From an uncultured Phascolarctobacterium sp. (GTDB lineage Bacteria > Bacillota > Negativicutes > Acidaminococcales > Acidaminococcaceae): a stretch of 64,000 nucleotides of DNA. The first letter of the stretch is position 1. The number at the start of each line of letters is the position of its first letter. The stretch is from positions 62,001 to 126,000 of the forward strand of contig UQZN01000004.1 in NCBI GenBank assembly GCA_900545535.1. Reading direction: 5' to 3'. The translations under genes were made by a program, and so were the position numbers. The notes beneath the pieces were generated by a model that searched no databases, had not been told where the DNA came from, and was given only the letters and a program-made list of their open reading frames with translations. Positions 32,333 to 40,613 of this stretch are shown here, one piece after another.

Positions 32333-34222
32333 ATGATCCGTGAAAAACGCAACAAGGAAAAACTGGCTTCCTATTATCGTAAGTTTATGGAAGACGGCGT
32401 CATCGATCCAAACGTCCATCCCTGGGTGGCCGAATCCTGGCAGCGCTGCCGGGCGATGAAGCTGCCCCATGAAACGATGCCCAAGCTGAATAAACTGAGC
32501 CGGGAAGAGATCGTTGAACACCAGAGGACCCATGAGTTTATCGTAAAATACGTCGACGGTTTGTATGAACAAAGCAAACAGCATTTCAATATCCATAACC
32601 TGAGCATGCTGCTGATCGACGAAGACGGTTATGTGATCAAAAATTATGCCCTGCCCTTTTTCCAGAGAGTGATCGAGGATATCCAGGGTATGCGCGTGCT
32701 GGAAGAGGATGTGGGTACTTCCAGCATCAGTATCGCACGTGAGCATAATGTGCCCTTTTTGATGTTCGGCCCGGAAATGTGGATCAAAGACAGCCATTCC
32801 GGCGATGCCTGCAGCGCCCCAATCTCTGTCAACGGCAAGATCCGCTATATTATTTCCTTCTTCTCGCTGGATCAGAACGATCTGCCTTATGACCTGTTGC
32901 TGTCGCTGCTTTTGACGATGAAATATTCGATCGAACAGCATCTTTCCATGCTGGAATACTGGAGCATTTATCAGCTGATGATGAACGAGCTGCCGGTAGC
33001 CGTGTACTGGATCGGTCAGGATGAGCAGCTGAAATACTGCAATAATAATGCGCAGAAGCGTCTGGACGGCAAGCAGAAGCTGGAAGACGTTTTCCTGAAT
33101 TATGAACATATCCCCATTAAAAAAGCTTTGCAGGGCGTACCGACGCACCGCCGTGAGATCACCTGGATCACGCAGGACCGTACTTATGAAGATATCACAA
33201 CGGTCATGCCGATCAAAGTGGGCAGTGAGGTCGAAAGCGCGCTGGTCATGTCGATGTCGATCGAAGATCTGAAAACTACGATCGCCCACGCTACAGGCTA
33301 CAGCTCCCGTTACAGCCTGTACAGCATGGTCGGCGAAACCAGCGAGTTCCTGGCTTTGCAGCATAAGGCTTCGCGGATCGCCCGCAGCGATAATAATATC
33401 CTGCTGCAGGGTGAACCCGGCACCGGCAAGCAGCGTTTGGCCCATGGTATCCATCAGGCCAGCCCGCGCGCTGCGGCACCGCTGATCGTTGTAAAATGTT
33501 CGAGTGCGCCGTTGGAGGCTCTGGAAGAAGAATTTTTCGGCAGTGTCGACGGCGACCGTCAGCCGATGGCCGGTAAACTGGAGCTGGCCCTGGGCGGCAC
33601 GCTGTTCCTGGACGAAGTAGAAAAGCTGCCTGTGGAAATGGGCGACAAGCTGGCCGATGCTTTGAAAAATGGTTTGGTGAACCGTGAGACCGGTGTGCGC
33701 AAGAAATTGAACGTGCGTGTGATCGCGGCCTGTGATTCCAATTTAAAACGTCTGTCGGACAAGGGCTTGTTCTCCAAAGCCCTGTACGAGCTGGTCCTGG
33801 ATACGACGATGCGTGTTCCGCCTCTGCGTGAGCGCGTCAAGGATATTGAAGTCATCGCTTCCCATATTCTGGCCGAGATGTCGGCGCAGCATAACCTGCC
33901 GCCGAAACGTCTGTCGCCGGAGGCGCTGAATCTTTTGACCAGCTGCAGCTGGCCCGGCAATATCAAGCAGCTGCAGGGCGTGATCGAGCAGGCTTTCTTC
34001 CATACTCCCGGAGCGATCATCGAATCCGAGAATATCAAGCTGCCCGGTGACCGGACGCTGGAAAAATCCTGGAAGTATGATAAAGACGCTTTTATCGCGG
34101 CCTGGAAATCCGCCGGCGGCAATATCAGCAAGCTGGCCGGTATGCTTGACGTCAGCCGCGTGACCCTGTACCGTTATCTGAAAAAATACGGACTGGGCCC
34201 GAAAGGAATGAAAGAAGAATAA
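32333..34222 (+). CDS. Sigma-54-activator-like regulator lacking the GAFTGA loop
   Basis: 629 aa from ATG 32333, supported by GGAGGGG; the open frame runs back to 32306. Parts in order: an N-terminal GAF-like region as in AcoR/DhaR (about 35-200), a PAS-like domain (about 215-320), an AAA+ domain (about 345-560) with Walker A GEPGTGKQ and Walker B LFLDEVEKL, and a C-terminal Fis-type helix-turn-helix (GNISKLAGMLDVSRVTLYRY). The loop that touches sigma-54 should read GAFTGA; here that place (about residues 400-413) reads GSVDGDRQPMAG. The protein may therefore act on ordinary promoters, as TyrR-like members do. It has its own terminator; its target is unknown. Confidence 0.85.
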   Translation: MIREKRNKEKLASYYRKFMEDGVIDPNVHPWVAESWQRCRAMKLPHETMPKLNKLSREEIVEHQRTHEFIVKYVDGLYEQSKQHFNIHNLSMLLIDEDGYVIKNYALPFFQRVIEDIQGMRVLEEDVGTSSISIAREHNVPFLMFGPEMWIKDSHSGDACSAPISVNGKIRYIISFFSLDQNDLPYDLLLSLLLTMKYSIEQHLSMLEYWSIYQLMMNELPVAVYWIGQDEQLKYCNNNAQKRLDGKQKLEDVFLNYEHIPIKKALQGVPTHRREITWITQDRTYEDITTVMPIKVGSEVESALVMSMSIEDLKTTIAHATGYSSRYSLYSMVGETSEFLALQHKASRIARSDNNILLQGEPGTGKQRLAHGIHQASPRAAAPLIVVKCSSAPLEALEEEFFGSVDGDRQPMAGKLELALGGTLFLDEVEKLPVEMGDKLADALKNGLVNRETGVRKKLNVRVIAACDSNLKRLSDKGLFSKALYELVLDTTMRVPPLRERVKDIEVIASHILAEMSAQHNLPPKRLSPEALNLLTSCSWPGNIKQLQGVIEQAFFHTPGAIIESENIKLPGDRTLEKSWKYDKDAFIAAWKSAGGNISKLAGMLDVSRVTLYRYLKKYGLGPKGMKEE

Positions 34223-34230
34223 AGAAAATA

Positions 34231-34261
34231 AAAGCAGAGTGTCTGGCACTCTGCTTTTTTC
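34231..34261 (+). terminator. Rho-independent terminator after the regulator gene
   Basis: AAAGCAGAGTG / CACTCTGCTTTTTT with a short TCTGG loop. It also lies downstream of the minus-strand receptor ending at 34299. Confidence 0.88.
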
Positions 34262-34298
34262 TGTCTGGTTTTAAATTTTATAAGTTTCAGGCCTGGAT

Positions 34299-36194
34299 TT
34301 AAAATTTCATTTCTGCGCCCAGACGCCACATACGTCCGTAGAAGCCCATGTCAGACAAGTCTTTGTTAAAGACGTTGTCGATGCCGGCAAAGACACGGTA
34401 TTTTTCGCCCCAGCGTTTACTGACGGTAAAGTTGAAGGTGTTGACGCTGTAGATCGCGGTACTGCTGTATTGGAAGTCGGTATACCATTTGTTCCAGGCA
34501 GTGACGTTCCATTCTTTTTGTACGGGCTCTGTCCACATCAGTTTCGCAGTGTAGGTGTTGCGGGCGCTGTATTGGATGCGGGAACCGTCCGAATCATCGA
34601 CTGCGTTCAGCCAGTTGTAGTTGCCGGCTACGGTAAAGCCGTTGCCCAGGTCATGTTTGACTTCAAATTCGATGCCTTTCGAGGAAGTACTGTCGATATT
34701 ATAAAACTTACGGTAAGTATTGGTAGAATCTGTAAATTTATAATCAATAGCGTCATCTTTTTTATTATCAAAATAGGTCAGTTTAGCGGAAGTTGTATCA
34801 CCGAATTCCTGCTCGTAAGAAATTTCCCAGCCGTGGACTTTTTCGGGTTTCAAATCGGGATTTCCCAGCAACGGATAGGCAAAGATGCCGCCGTGGTTAA
34901 AGGAACCATACAGTTCGTCAACAGAAGGCGCGCGATACGAAGAACCGTAATTAGCTTTGAAGCGCGCTTTGTCGTTAATAAAATAAGTTGCGCCCAGATT
35001 GGCGGAAGTATGGTTGCCGAATGAATCATGGTGGTCGAAACGTACGGCGGGAGTCAGTAGTAATTTGCTGCCGGCACGGTATTCATCCTGTACATATATA
35101 GAATACTGGTTGGAATTTTTCATATTGTTGCCGCCGTAAAGCGTAGCTTTGTCACCACGATATTCGGCGCCGAAGGTGAGTTTGTTATTTTCGGCAGTCT
35201 TGACGGTATCGCGCGCTTCGATATTCCAGGATTTATATTTTTTTTCATCTGTAGCAGCGTTGTCGACAGAACCTGCGTCTCGGCTCAGCTGGCTGTAAAA
35301 AGCTGCTAAGCTGTAGTTGCTGTTAGCGTTTTTTCCGGTGTAAGTCATACCGACGGTTTTACGTTCTGATTTGAACGGTATCAGGGCTTCGCGCGGTGGC
35401 CGGGCCGTAAAGTTGTAGGAAATGCTTTCCAGATTTTCTTTATCATAGTCTACCAGTAAATTCAGGCTGTTATTTTCGTCCATTTCATAATCAATATTCA
35501 AATTATAGGCCTGCTTGGGACCGTTAAAAAGTTTTTTCCCTGCCTTATCGTCGATATTGCGCAGTTTACTGAAATTGGCGTCGAAGCTGGCGCTGAACTT
35601 GCCGCTTTTGCCGGTATCGAAATGATAATAATTGCTCATTTCCCGTGTGCCGGTAGAGATGCCTGCGGAAGCTTTAGGTTTTTCTGATTTTTTAGTGATA
35701 ATGTTGATAACGCCCGACATGGAGCCGGAGCCATAAATAGCGCTGGCTTGTCCGCGCAAGATCTCTATGCGTTCGACATTGCTTAAATTAAGGCGGTCTA
35801 AGGCAAAAGCATTGGTCGATAAGGAAATAAAATAACTTTCGTTCGCGACCCGGCGGCCGTTGACTAAAATCAAAACGTCGTTGGTGTTACCACCTCGTAT
35901 GCTGATGTTTTCACCGCTGCCGTGGCTGGCGCTGATCACGTCGATATTAGTGGCCAGCCTTAAGGCGTCCCGGACGCTGATCGCGCCGGTGTTTTTTATA
36001 TCTTCCTGGGTAATGACTTCGACGCTGCGTGGATTTTCTTTCTGTGTCAGCTCTGTCCTGGTGGCGGTAACGACATACTCGTCCAGATTATACTGATGCA
36101 GATCGTCTGCGGCGGCTGCATTGCCGCTGCTGTTGATAGAACTTAAAATACAAAGGGCAATCAATAAACTGCTCTTTTTAGCAAAATGCTGCAT
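34299..36194 (-). CDS. TonB-dependent outer-membrane receptor
   Basis: 631 aa. Signal peptide MQHFAKKSSLLIALCILSSI ... GNAAAA; no poly-G tract, so no sign of phase variation. TonB-box-like LDEYVVTATRTE, plug domain about residues 40-165 (NPRSVEVITQEDIKNTGAIS, NDVLILVNGRRVAN, RIEILRGQASAIYGSGSMSG), barrel to the C-terminal aromatic residue (LGAEMKF). The GAGGGAG ribosome site before ATG 36194 is good. Upstream are two adjacent palindromes of TTAG/CTAA type (36213-36258), which resemble metal-dependent DtxR/MntR operators more than a riboswitch. Iron, haem or a siderophore is therefore a better guess than a corrinoid for the substrate. Confidence 0.92.
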   Translation of the reverse strand: MQHFAKKSSLLIALCILSSINSSGNAAAADDLHQYNLDEYVVTATRTELTQKENPRSVEVITQEDIKNTGAISVRDALRLATNIDVISASHGSGENISIRGGNTNDVLILVNGRRVANESYFISLSTNAFALDRLNLSNVERIEILRGQASAIYGSGSMSGVINIITKKSEKPKASAGISTGTREMSNYYHFDTGKSGKFSASFDANFSKLRNIDDKAGKKLFNGPKQAYNLNIDYEMDENNSLNLLVDYDKENLESISYNFTARPPREALIPFKSERKTVGMTYTGKNANSNYSLAAFYSQLSRDAGSVDNAATDEKKYKSWNIEARDTVKTAENNKLTFGAEYRGDKATLYGGNNMKNSNQYSIYVQDEYRAGSKLLLTPAVRFDHHDSFGNHTSANLGATYFINDKARFKANYGSSYRAPSVDELYGSFNHGGIFAYPLLGNPDLKPEKVHGWEISYEQEFGDTTSAKLTYFDNKKDDAIDYKFTDSTNTYRKFYNIDSTSSKGIEFEVKHDLGNGFTVAGNYNWLNAVDDSDGSRIQYSARNTYTAKLMWTEPVQKEWNVTAWNKWYTDFQYSSTAIYSVNTFNFTVSKRWGEKYRVFAGIDNVFNKDLSDMGFYGRMWRLGAEMKF

Positions 36195-36212
36195 GGTTTC
36201 ACTCCCTCATCC

Positions 36213-36230
36213 TTAGCTACATGTAACTAA
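36213..36230. promoter_or_regulatory. Palindromic operator 1 upstream of the fourth receptor
   Basis: TTAGCTACATGTAACTAA, an 18-bp palindrome with one mismatched pair, located 19 bases before the receptor start. TTAG...CTAA arms are found in DtxR-family metal-regulator sites. Confidence 0.5.
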
Positions 36231-36242
36231 TCTAATATTTAA

Positions 36243-36258
36243 GTTAGCCATAGCTAAC
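36243..36258. promoter_or_regulatory. Palindromic operator 2 upstream of the fourth receptor
   Basis: GTTAGC-CATA-GCTAAC, a 6-bp inverted repeat 12 bases beyond operator 1. Its TTAGC/GCTAA core repeats the arms of operator 1, so both are probably bound by one regulator. Confidence 0.5.
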
Positions 36259-36624
36259 TATAGTTTATATTTATATCACATTTCACAAATTTGTCAATAT
36301 ACTTTTGCATAATTATTTTTTATTTGCTTAAAAATCGGCCGGCAGAAAGCTGAGCAGCAGGCATTTTTGCAGCACCAGGCTTAAAGCAGAAGCGGGTGAG
36401 ATTTCTGCGGCGACTTTTTTAACTGCACAGTCAGAAGCTGTACTGATTGTGCGATCATGGCGGCAAATTTTTAAGAGGGCAGGGTATAAAAAAGCAGAGC
36501 GTGAATTTGATCGTTGCCGGTTCTTAACAAACTCGTAATTTTTTATAAAAATGATGATTAGAACGCCACTTTGTTATATAATATAAATTGGATTTGTATT
36601 TAGATTTTACAAAGGCGGGTCAGT
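36259..36624. other. Intergenic region with trmB promoter
   Basis: 366 bases without a gene. A TATAAT at 36577-36582 is the likely -10 of the trmB cluster. The rest shows no riboswitch or repeat. Confidence 0.4.
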
Positions 36625-37263
36625 ATGAGATTAAGAAAAAAACCATGGATCGAAGAAGCAATGCAGGAGTTAAAAGACGAATATGTTTTGATGCATGATT
36701 TGGAAAAGTATAAAGGACGCTGGCAGGAGCTGTTTCCCGGCAAGCGTTTATGTTTGGAGATCGGCTGCGGCAAGGGCCGTTTTATTATCGGCATGGCCGG
36801 GCTGCATCCGGAAAAGGCTTTTATCGGCGTGGAAACGCAGCACGATATCGCCTATTATCCCGGTAAAACGGCCAAAGAACAGAAGCTGGATAATATCAAA
36901 GTCATCTGTGCGAATGCAGAGCATCTGGAGGACTGGTTCGAGCCGGGCGAGATCAAAGAGCTGTATTTGAATTTCAGCGACCCGTGGCCGAAGGCGCGTC
37001 ATGCTAAACGCAGACTGACGCACCGTAATTTTCTGGCTAAATACCAGCGGCTTTTAGGTCAGGGCGGACATCTGCGTTTTAAAACTGACAACAGGTCGCT
37101 GTTCGATTTTTCAGTGGAAGAGTTTAAGGAATTCGGGCTGGAAATCATTGCCTTGAGCTATGATCTGCATCATTCGGAGTATGAAACCGAAGTGCAGACA
37201 GAATATGAACAGAAATTCAGCGCGTTGGGTACTCCGATAAATTTTTGTGAAGTGGTATTTTAA
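36625..37263 (+). CDS. trmB: tRNA (guanine-N7)-methyltransferase
   Basis: 212 aa, full length. It methylates G46 in the variable loop of tRNAs with SAM. SAM-binding motif LEIGCGKGRFIIGMAG (about residues 47-62), then the family block LYLNFSDPWPKARHAKRRLT (about residues 112-131) with the conserved Asp-Pro-Trp-Pro. The C-terminal TEYEQKFSALGTPINF also fits TrmB. GGCGGGTCAGT precedes ATG 36625. It is 11 bases upstream of the ftsW-like gene. Confidence 0.95.
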   Translation: MRLRKKPWIEEAMQELKDEYVLMHDLEKYKGRWQELFPGKRLCLEIGCGKGRFIIGMAGLHPEKAFIGVETQHDIAYYPGKTAKEQKLDNIKVICANAEHLEDWFEPGEIKELYLNFSDPWPKARHAKRRLTHRNFLAKYQRLLGQGGHLRFKTDNRSLFDFSVEEFKEFGLEIIALSYDLHHSEYETEVQTEYEQKFSALGTPINFCEVVF

Positions 37264-37274
37264 GAGAGGCTGTT

Positions 37275-38483
37275 ATGCAGAAAAGATTTTTGATCTGGGA
37301 TAATCCCAAGGATGCGATCATCAGCCTGACTTTACTGCTGATGCTCGTGGGCTGTATCAATGTGTTCAGCGCCAGCTTTGTCGAAGCGCGCGATATGTTT
37401 GAGGACGGCTATTATTATTTGAAGCGTTATCTGATTTTTGGCGCCGCCGGACTGGTGCTGATGCTGTGGCTGGGTTTTCGTGCGCCTTCGTACAAGACCT
37501 GGCTCAATGATTTCTGGCTGAAAGCGGTTTATTTCGGCGTGGGCAGTCTGCTGCTTTTGGTAGACTTGATCGGTACGACGAATAAGGGCGCGCAGCGCTG
37601 GTTGTATGTAGGCGGTATTTCGATCCAGCCGTCCGAGCTGGCGAAGATCGCTGTGATCCTGCTGGGCGCGGCCCTGCTGGGTGAAATGCTGCGCAAACGT
37701 CAGCCGATCAGTCTGCTGAACAAGGATACCGTCTGGCCTTTCGTAGGTACGGTGATCTACGGCATTCTGGTTTTGAAACAGCCGGATATGGGCACGGCCG
37801 CTATTATCGTGGCGCTGATGGTGGGCTTGTATATCCTGGCCGGCCTGCGTCTGCGGGAGGTATTTGGCTTGCTGGGCATTTTGGGCGCGGTAGCAGTGGC
37901 GGGGGCGATCATGGCTCCTTACCGTCTGCAGCGGATCAAGGTGTGGCTGGACCCGTGGAGCGACGAGGCCAATACGGGTTATCAGATGGTGCAGTCGTTG
38001 ATGTCGATCGGCAGCGGCGGTTTGACCGGTTTGCCGTGGGGACAGGGCAGCGGCAAGTTTTTTTATCTGCCGGAAGCGCATACGGATTTTGCTTTTGCGA
38101 TTTTTTGTCAGGAATGGGGCCTGTTGGGCGCGGCGATCCTGATCACGGTGTTTTTACTGCTGGCAGCGGCCTTTTTCCGCATCGCCATGCATACTAAAGA
38201 TGAACGGGGCTTTATTCTGGTTTCCGGCGTCAGCCTGCTGATCGTGGGTCAGGCCGTAGCCAATATGGCGATGGTCTGCGGGCTGCTGCCGGTCATCGGC
38301 GTGCCGCTGTCCTTTATCAGCTATGGCGGCACTTCGATGCTGATCACGCTGGCCTCGATCGGGCTGGTCCTTTCTGTGTACCGTGACGAGTGTAAACGCG
38401 AGAAGCTGGAGCGGCTGTCGCCTGATACCCGCCGGACGCAGATGCGTGTCGTTTCGCCCGGTGTGGGGAGGTGGCAGCGCTGA
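37275..38483 (+). CDS. ftsW: FtsW/RodA/SpoVE family peptidoglycan glycosyltransferase
   Basis: 402 aa with about ten membrane segments. SEDS family blocks: INVFSASFVEAR near the N-terminus, GAQRWLYVGGISIQPSELAK (about residues 116-135), KQPDMGTAAIIVALMVGLY, and the C-terminal LPVIGVPLSFISYGGTSMLI (about residues 339-358). The polymerase makes glycan strands from lipid II with a partner class B PBP. That partner gene follows directly with stop and start overlapping by one base. FtsW rather than RodA is suggested by the PASTA-bearing partner, but the two are hard to tell apart. Confidence 0.9.
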   Translation: MQKRFLIWDNPKDAIISLTLLLMLVGCINVFSASFVEARDMFEDGYYYLKRYLIFGAAGLVLMLWLGFRAPSYKTWLNDFWLKAVYFGVGSLLLLVDLIGTTNKGAQRWLYVGGISIQPSELAKIAVILLGAALLGEMLRKRQPISLLNKDTVWPFVGTVIYGILVLKQPDMGTAAIIVALMVGLYILAGLRLREVFGLLGILGAVAVAGAIMAPYRLQRIKVWLDPWSDEANTGYQMVQSLMSIGSGGLTGLPWGQGSGKFFYLPEAHTDFAFAIFCQEWGLLGAAILITVFLLLAAAFFRIAMHTKDERGFILVSGVSLLIVGQAVANMAMVCGLLPVIGVPLSFISYGGTSMLITLASIGLVLSVYRDECKREKLERLSPDTRRTQMRVVSPGVGRWQR

Positions 38484-40501
38484 TGAAAAAGTTTTCGCTG
38501 CAAAACGGTAAAAAACGTTTTGCCATTATCGGCCTGCTGATCTTTATGGGCTTTGGAACGGTATTTCTGCGGCTGATCTGGCTGCAGGTCATCCAAAACG
38601 AGGAGCTGGCCAAGCGTGCGGCTAATCAGGTCACGGGCAAGGTCACCAAATATTCGCCCCGCGGGGCTATTTTGGACTGCAACGGCGAAGAGCTGGCAGT
38701 CAGCATCATGTCCAAGTCTTTGTATGTCGACCCGGTCGAGATGCAGGACAACCCGACGAAAAAAGGCGAAAAGCCGGAGCGGGACGTCAAGCGTCTGGCG
38801 GCTGATCTGCTGGCCAGCGTCCTGCAGGTGAAGGCGGACGAATTGTATGCCGATTTTACTACTGAAGCCCGCTTTATCTGGCTCAAACGGACGATGGAAC
38901 CGAAGGATGCGGCGGAGGTAGAACGGATCATTCGGGAGAACAAGCTGCCGGGGCTGCATTTTTTAGAAGAAAGCAAACGTTATTATACAAAAAAATCAAT
39001 GGCGGCCCAGGTACTTGGTTTCGTCGGTACGGACGATAACGGCCTCAGCGGGATCGAGCTGGCGCTGGATTCGGTCGTCAAGGGTGCGGAAACGCAGCAG
39101 CAGGAGGTCGTGGACGCGCTGGGACGACCCATGGGCGAAAGCGGTTTCAATAAAGCCAGGCCGCAGAAGATGGCTTCCGTCTATTTGACTTTGGACAGCA
39201 AGATCCAGTTTGTGCTGGAGGATGCGCTGGATAAAGCGATGAAGGATACTAAAGCCGCCAGTGCGGCAGTCATCCTGATGGATCCGAATACGGGCGCGAT
39301 CCTGGGCATGGCCAACAGGCCCAGTTTTGACCCGAATACTTTTTATAAATTCCCGGCGACCAGCTGGACTAACCGTGCGATCTCGACTATTTACGAACCG
39401 GGTTCGGTTTTTAAACCGATCGTAGGCGTGATGGGACTGACGGAAAAGATCATTACGCCGACGACGATGATCAACGATACAGGCAGTATCAGGATCGCCG
39501 ACCGGACGATCCGCAACTGGGACGGCGAGGGCATGGGACTGGTTCCGTTTCAGGACGTTATTAAATTTTCGATCAATACGGGCATGGTGCAGCTGGGTAT
39601 GCAGCTGGGCGCGCAGCGCATGATCGATTACAGCAAAAAATTCGGTTTCGGCAGTGTGACCGGAGTAGAGCTGCCGGGTGAAGAAGAGGGCATCCTCTAC
39701 GACCCTGAGCAGATGTATCAGCCGGACATCGCGACCATGTCGATCGGTCAGGGCATTGCCGTAACGCCGCTGCAGATGCTGCGTGCGATCTGCGCTATCG
39801 CCAACGGCGGCGAGCTTTTGCAGCCGTATATCATCGATAAGATCGTGATGCCGGACGGACGGGTCCTGCGTCAGGGCCAGAAAAAAGTTGTACGCCGGGT
39901 GATGAGTGAGGAAGTTGCCAACCAGATGCGCGGCATGATGGAGCAGGTAGTAGCCAGCGGCGGTGGTAAAGCCGCCAGTATCAAGGGCTACCGCATCGCC
40001 GGCAAGACGGGCACAGCTGAAAAGCTGGCCGAAACAGGCGGCTATGCGGCCGGTAAATATATTGCTTCCTTCGTAGGCTTTGTGCCTGCCGATAAGCCGC
40101 AGTATGCGATGCTGATCATGCTGGATACGCCGCAGGGCGCTTTTTACGGTTCGCAGGTCTCGGCGCCGGTCTTCCGCGATACGCTGCAGCAGATCCTTGT
40201 GGCCAAGGGCATCCAGCCCAGCAGCAGCGAGGGGCTGCCGTCTTTTGAGCAGCATGCCAAAACGGGCGCGGTGATCTCTAATGTTCCGGCGCCTGAAAAA
40301 ATGCCGCAGATGGAGATCATGGCTGACGGTAAGATCAAAGTGCCTGATTTCAGCGGCTTGGATATGCGGCAGACGGCCGAACTGATCCAGCAGGGACGCC
40401 TGGTGCTGGTGCCGCATGGCAGCGGCAGGGCCCGCAGGCAGTCGCAGCCGCCGGGGACAGTGGTCGCCGAAGGAACGAAGCTGGAGATCTGGTTTGAATA
40501 A
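38483..40501 (+). CDS. ftsI: Class B penicillin-binding protein with a C-terminal PASTA domain (FtsI/SpoVD type)
   Basis: 672 aa from ATG 38483, with GGGGAGG ten bases upstream; a GTG start at 38471 is possible. A single N-terminal membrane segment (FAIIGLLIFMGFGTVFLRLI) is followed by the dimerisation domain (about 50-220) and a transpeptidase domain with SxxK in YEPGSVFKPIV (about residue 308), SxN in FSINTGM and KTG in AGKTGTAEK (about residue 509). The last 60 residues form a PASTA domain (KVPDFSGLDMRQTAELIQQG). It cross-links peptidoglycan at division with the FtsW-like partner directly upstream. Confidence 0.92.
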   Translation: MKKFSLQNGKKRFAIIGLLIFMGFGTVFLRLIWLQVIQNEELAKRAANQVTGKVTKYSPRGAILDCNGEELAVSIMSKSLYVDPVEMQDNPTKKGEKPERDVKRLAADLLASVLQVKADELYADFTTEARFIWLKRTMEPKDAAEVERIIRENKLPGLHFLEESKRYYTKKSMAAQVLGFVGTDDNGLSGIELALDSVVKGAETQQQEVVDALGRPMGESGFNKARPQKMASVYLTLDSKIQFVLEDALDKAMKDTKAASAAVILMDPNTGAILGMANRPSFDPNTFYKFPATSWTNRAISTIYEPGSVFKPIVGVMGLTEKIITPTTMINDTGSIRIADRTIRNWDGEGMGLVPFQDVIKFSINTGMVQLGMQLGAQRMIDYSKKFGFGSVTGVELPGEEEGILYDPEQMYQPDIATMSIGQGIAVTPLQMLRAICAIANGGELLQPYIIDKIVMPDGRVLRQGQKKVVRRVMSEEVANQMRGMMEQVVASGGGKAASIKGYRIAGKTGTAEKLAETGGYAAGKYIASFVGFVPADKPQYAMLIMLDTPQGAFYGSQVSAPVFRDTLQQILVAKGIQPSSSEGLPSFEQHAKTGAVISNVPAPEKMPQMEIMADGKIKVPDFSGLDMRQTAELIQQGRLVLVPHGSGRARRQSQPPGTVVAEGTKLEIWFE

Positions 40502-40613
40502 AAACAGTGTATGTATACATAAGGATGCTGTCAGGGCAGCAGGAAAAAAGCTGTCGGCACAGAAGATATACAAGATGGTTCACATGTATAAGTGAAGAGG
40601 AGGGCGTTTATTT

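Noticed and set aside
36394..36408. Partial match to the tRNA-Gly 3' end (AGCGGGTGA)
   Set aside because: Only nine bases, no extended similarity and no element between.
40502..40613. THF riboswitch before formate-THF ligase
   Set aside because: The 112-base leader has only short hairpins and none of the THF aptamer words.
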